Assembly (NCBI GenBank): GCA_017616955.1
Contig: JAFZXD010000236.1
Location: 1-6,349, forward strand
Direction: 5' to 3'
Source of the DNA: Eubacterium sp.
Lineage (GTDB): Bacteria > Bacillota > Clostridia > Lachnospirales > Lachnospiraceae
DNA length: 6,349 nucleotides
The notes under the pieces were generated by a model, which saw only the letters and a program-made list of their open reading frames with translations, had not been told where the DNA came from and ran no database searches. Shown here in pieces: positions 5,499-6,349 of the stretch. Each line of letters opens with the position of its first letter. Position 1 is the stretch's first letter. Position numbers and translations under genes: made by a program.

Positions 5499-5541
5499 AG
5501 AGATGATGACATTTCTCCGAATGTAACGATTGAGGATATAT

Positions 5542-6222
5542 ATGAATTCGAGACTATTTGAAATAATAATCAATTCTATTCCAAAGATATTGTTGCCTGG
5601 ATTGACTGCTACCAGTCCTCTTACACTTATTTCCTTCTTTCTGGGAATGATAATAGCAATCCTGGTGTCAGTTACCAGAGTTATGAAGATAAGAGTGCTT
5701 TCTGAGGTGTTCAGATTCTATGTCTGGGTATTTAGAGGCACTCCGATGCTGGTACAGCTCTTCATTATCTTCTACGGACTTCCGAATGTTGGAATAAATA
5801 TAGAGGCATTTCCATCAGCTATAATTGCATTTTCGCTAAACATAGGAGCTTATGCGTCGGAGACGATCAGAGGTTCTATCCTGGCTATCAATAAGAGTCA
5901 GACCGAAGGTGCCGTAGCGTGCGGACTCACTCTGTGGCAGACGATGATCCATATTGTGCTGCCTCAGGCGATAAAGAATTGTATACCTGCGCTGTTCAAT
6001 TCATTTATTTCGCTTGTAAAGGATACGTCGCTTGCGGCAAATATCACTATTACGGAAATGTTTATGGCGACACAGCGAATTGTTGCAGTTACTTATGAAC
6101 CGCTGGCGCTCTATATTGAAGTTGCGGTTATTTATCTGATATTCAGTACAGGACTCAGCTGGCTGCAGAAGAAGGTTGAAAAATCGCTTAGCAAGTCAAC
6201 CGGTAAAGTGGCTCAGGCGTAG
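5542..6222 (+). CDS. tcyB: Permease of the cystine ABC importer (HisM/YecS type)
   Basis: 226 residues, about five hydrophobic membrane segments, typical length for polar amino-acid importer permeases. FRGTPMLVQLFIIFYGLP (RGTP at residues 65-68) and the EAA loop beginning at Glu122 (EGAVACGLTLWQTM, then HIVLPQA), which docks on the ATPase, are clear. NSFISLVKDTSLAA is shared with the E. coli cystine permease TcyL (YecS) as I recall it. With only one permease gene before the ATPase, it would act as a homodimer. The start is ATG 5542, with GAGG at 5532-5535 six bases upstream; the TTG at 5530 overlaps that site. It follows the binding protein after 43 bp with no terminator. It has two Cys residues, one within the EAA loop. 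Confidence 0.9.
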   Translation: MNSRLFEIIINSIPKILLPGLTATSPLTLISFFLGMIIAILVSVTRVMKIRVLSEVFRFYVWVFRGTPMLVQLFIIFYGLPNVGINIEAFPSAIIAFSLNIGAYASETIRGSILAINKSQTEGAVACGLTLWQTMIHIVLPQAIKNCIPALFNSFISLVKDTSLAANITITEMFMATQRIVAVTYEPLALYIEVAVIYLIFSTGLSWLQKKVEKSLSKSTGKVAQA

Positions 6223-6257
6223 AATAGGTAATTAAGAGTATAGTTTGAGGTTAAATT

Positions 6258-6349
6258 ATGATTCAGATTCATAATCTAAAAAAATCTTTCGGAGATAAAA
6301 CAATAATCAAAAATATAGATCTGGAAGTAAATAAGCGTGAGACCGTGGC
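6258..6349 (+). CDS. tcyC: N-terminal fragment of the ABC importer ATPase
   Basis: ATG 6258 is preceded by TGAGG (6246-6250) with good spacing, 35 bp after the permease stop. The 30 complete codons in the window start MIQIHNLKKSFGDKTI and continue IKNIDLEVNKRETV, the standard first two strands of a polar amino-acid ABC ATPase, including the aromatic Phe (A-loop position) in KSFG. Walker A lies beyond the window edge. It completes the binding protein / permease / ATPase order. The frame is intact up to the cut. Confidence 0.9.
   Translation, partial: MIQIHNLKKSFGDKTIIKNIDLEVNKRETV

Overview
The window looks like a low-GC Firmicute of the Clostridia, most likely a Lachnospiraceae member (Butyrivibrio/Roseburia-like). 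This rests on AT-rich DNA, strong AGGAG-type ribosome sites, AGA/GGA-heavy codon use and protein style; it is inference, not a search result. All real genes are on the + strand.

Layout: (a) 1-317, the 3' end of an unrecognised gene with a Lys/Asn/Asp-repeat tail, closed by a strong intrinsic terminator (328-368). (b) 404-711, a near-consensus promoter and a ~270-nt leader. The leader encodes a 36-residue peptide with five consecutive Cys codons, followed by an intrinsic terminator and mutually exclusive RNA pairings. This is the architecture of a ribosome-mediated, cysteine-sensing transcription attenuator, and it is the most exciting item here. (c) 712-1887, a cystathionine gamma-lyase/synthase-family PLP enzyme. 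(d) 1889-2277, a ~390-bp composite inverted-repeat element made of two inverted half-elements, lying between two genes of the same cluster. (e) 2320-3228, an MccA-type (O-acetylserine-dependent cystathionine beta-synthase/cysteine synthase) enzyme. (f) 3229-3444, a non-coding gap with a possible coding relic. (g) 3445-4587, a second gamma-family PLP enzyme. (h) 4602-6349, a lipoprotein cystine-binding protein, its permease and the first 30 codons of the ATPase of a polar amino-acid ABC importer.

Working together: the MccA-type enzyme can join O-acetylserine and homocysteine into cystathionine, and a gamma-lyase can split cystathionine into cysteine, 2-oxobutyrate and ammonia (reverse transsulfuration). 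The Tcy-like transporter brings in cystine. The whole set is therefore a cysteine supply operon. The leader would let RNA polymerase into the operon when charged Cys-tRNA is scarce: ribosomes stall on the Cys run, a 13-bp antiterminator (538-550 with 615-627) becomes available, and the terminator (618-640) cannot form. The operon proteins are themselves poor in cysteine (7 Cys in about 1,600 residues), while the 36-residue leader has 6.

Limits: folds were derived by eye, no energies were computed and no database was searched. Substrate choice of the two gamma-family enzymes cannot be settled from motifs alone.
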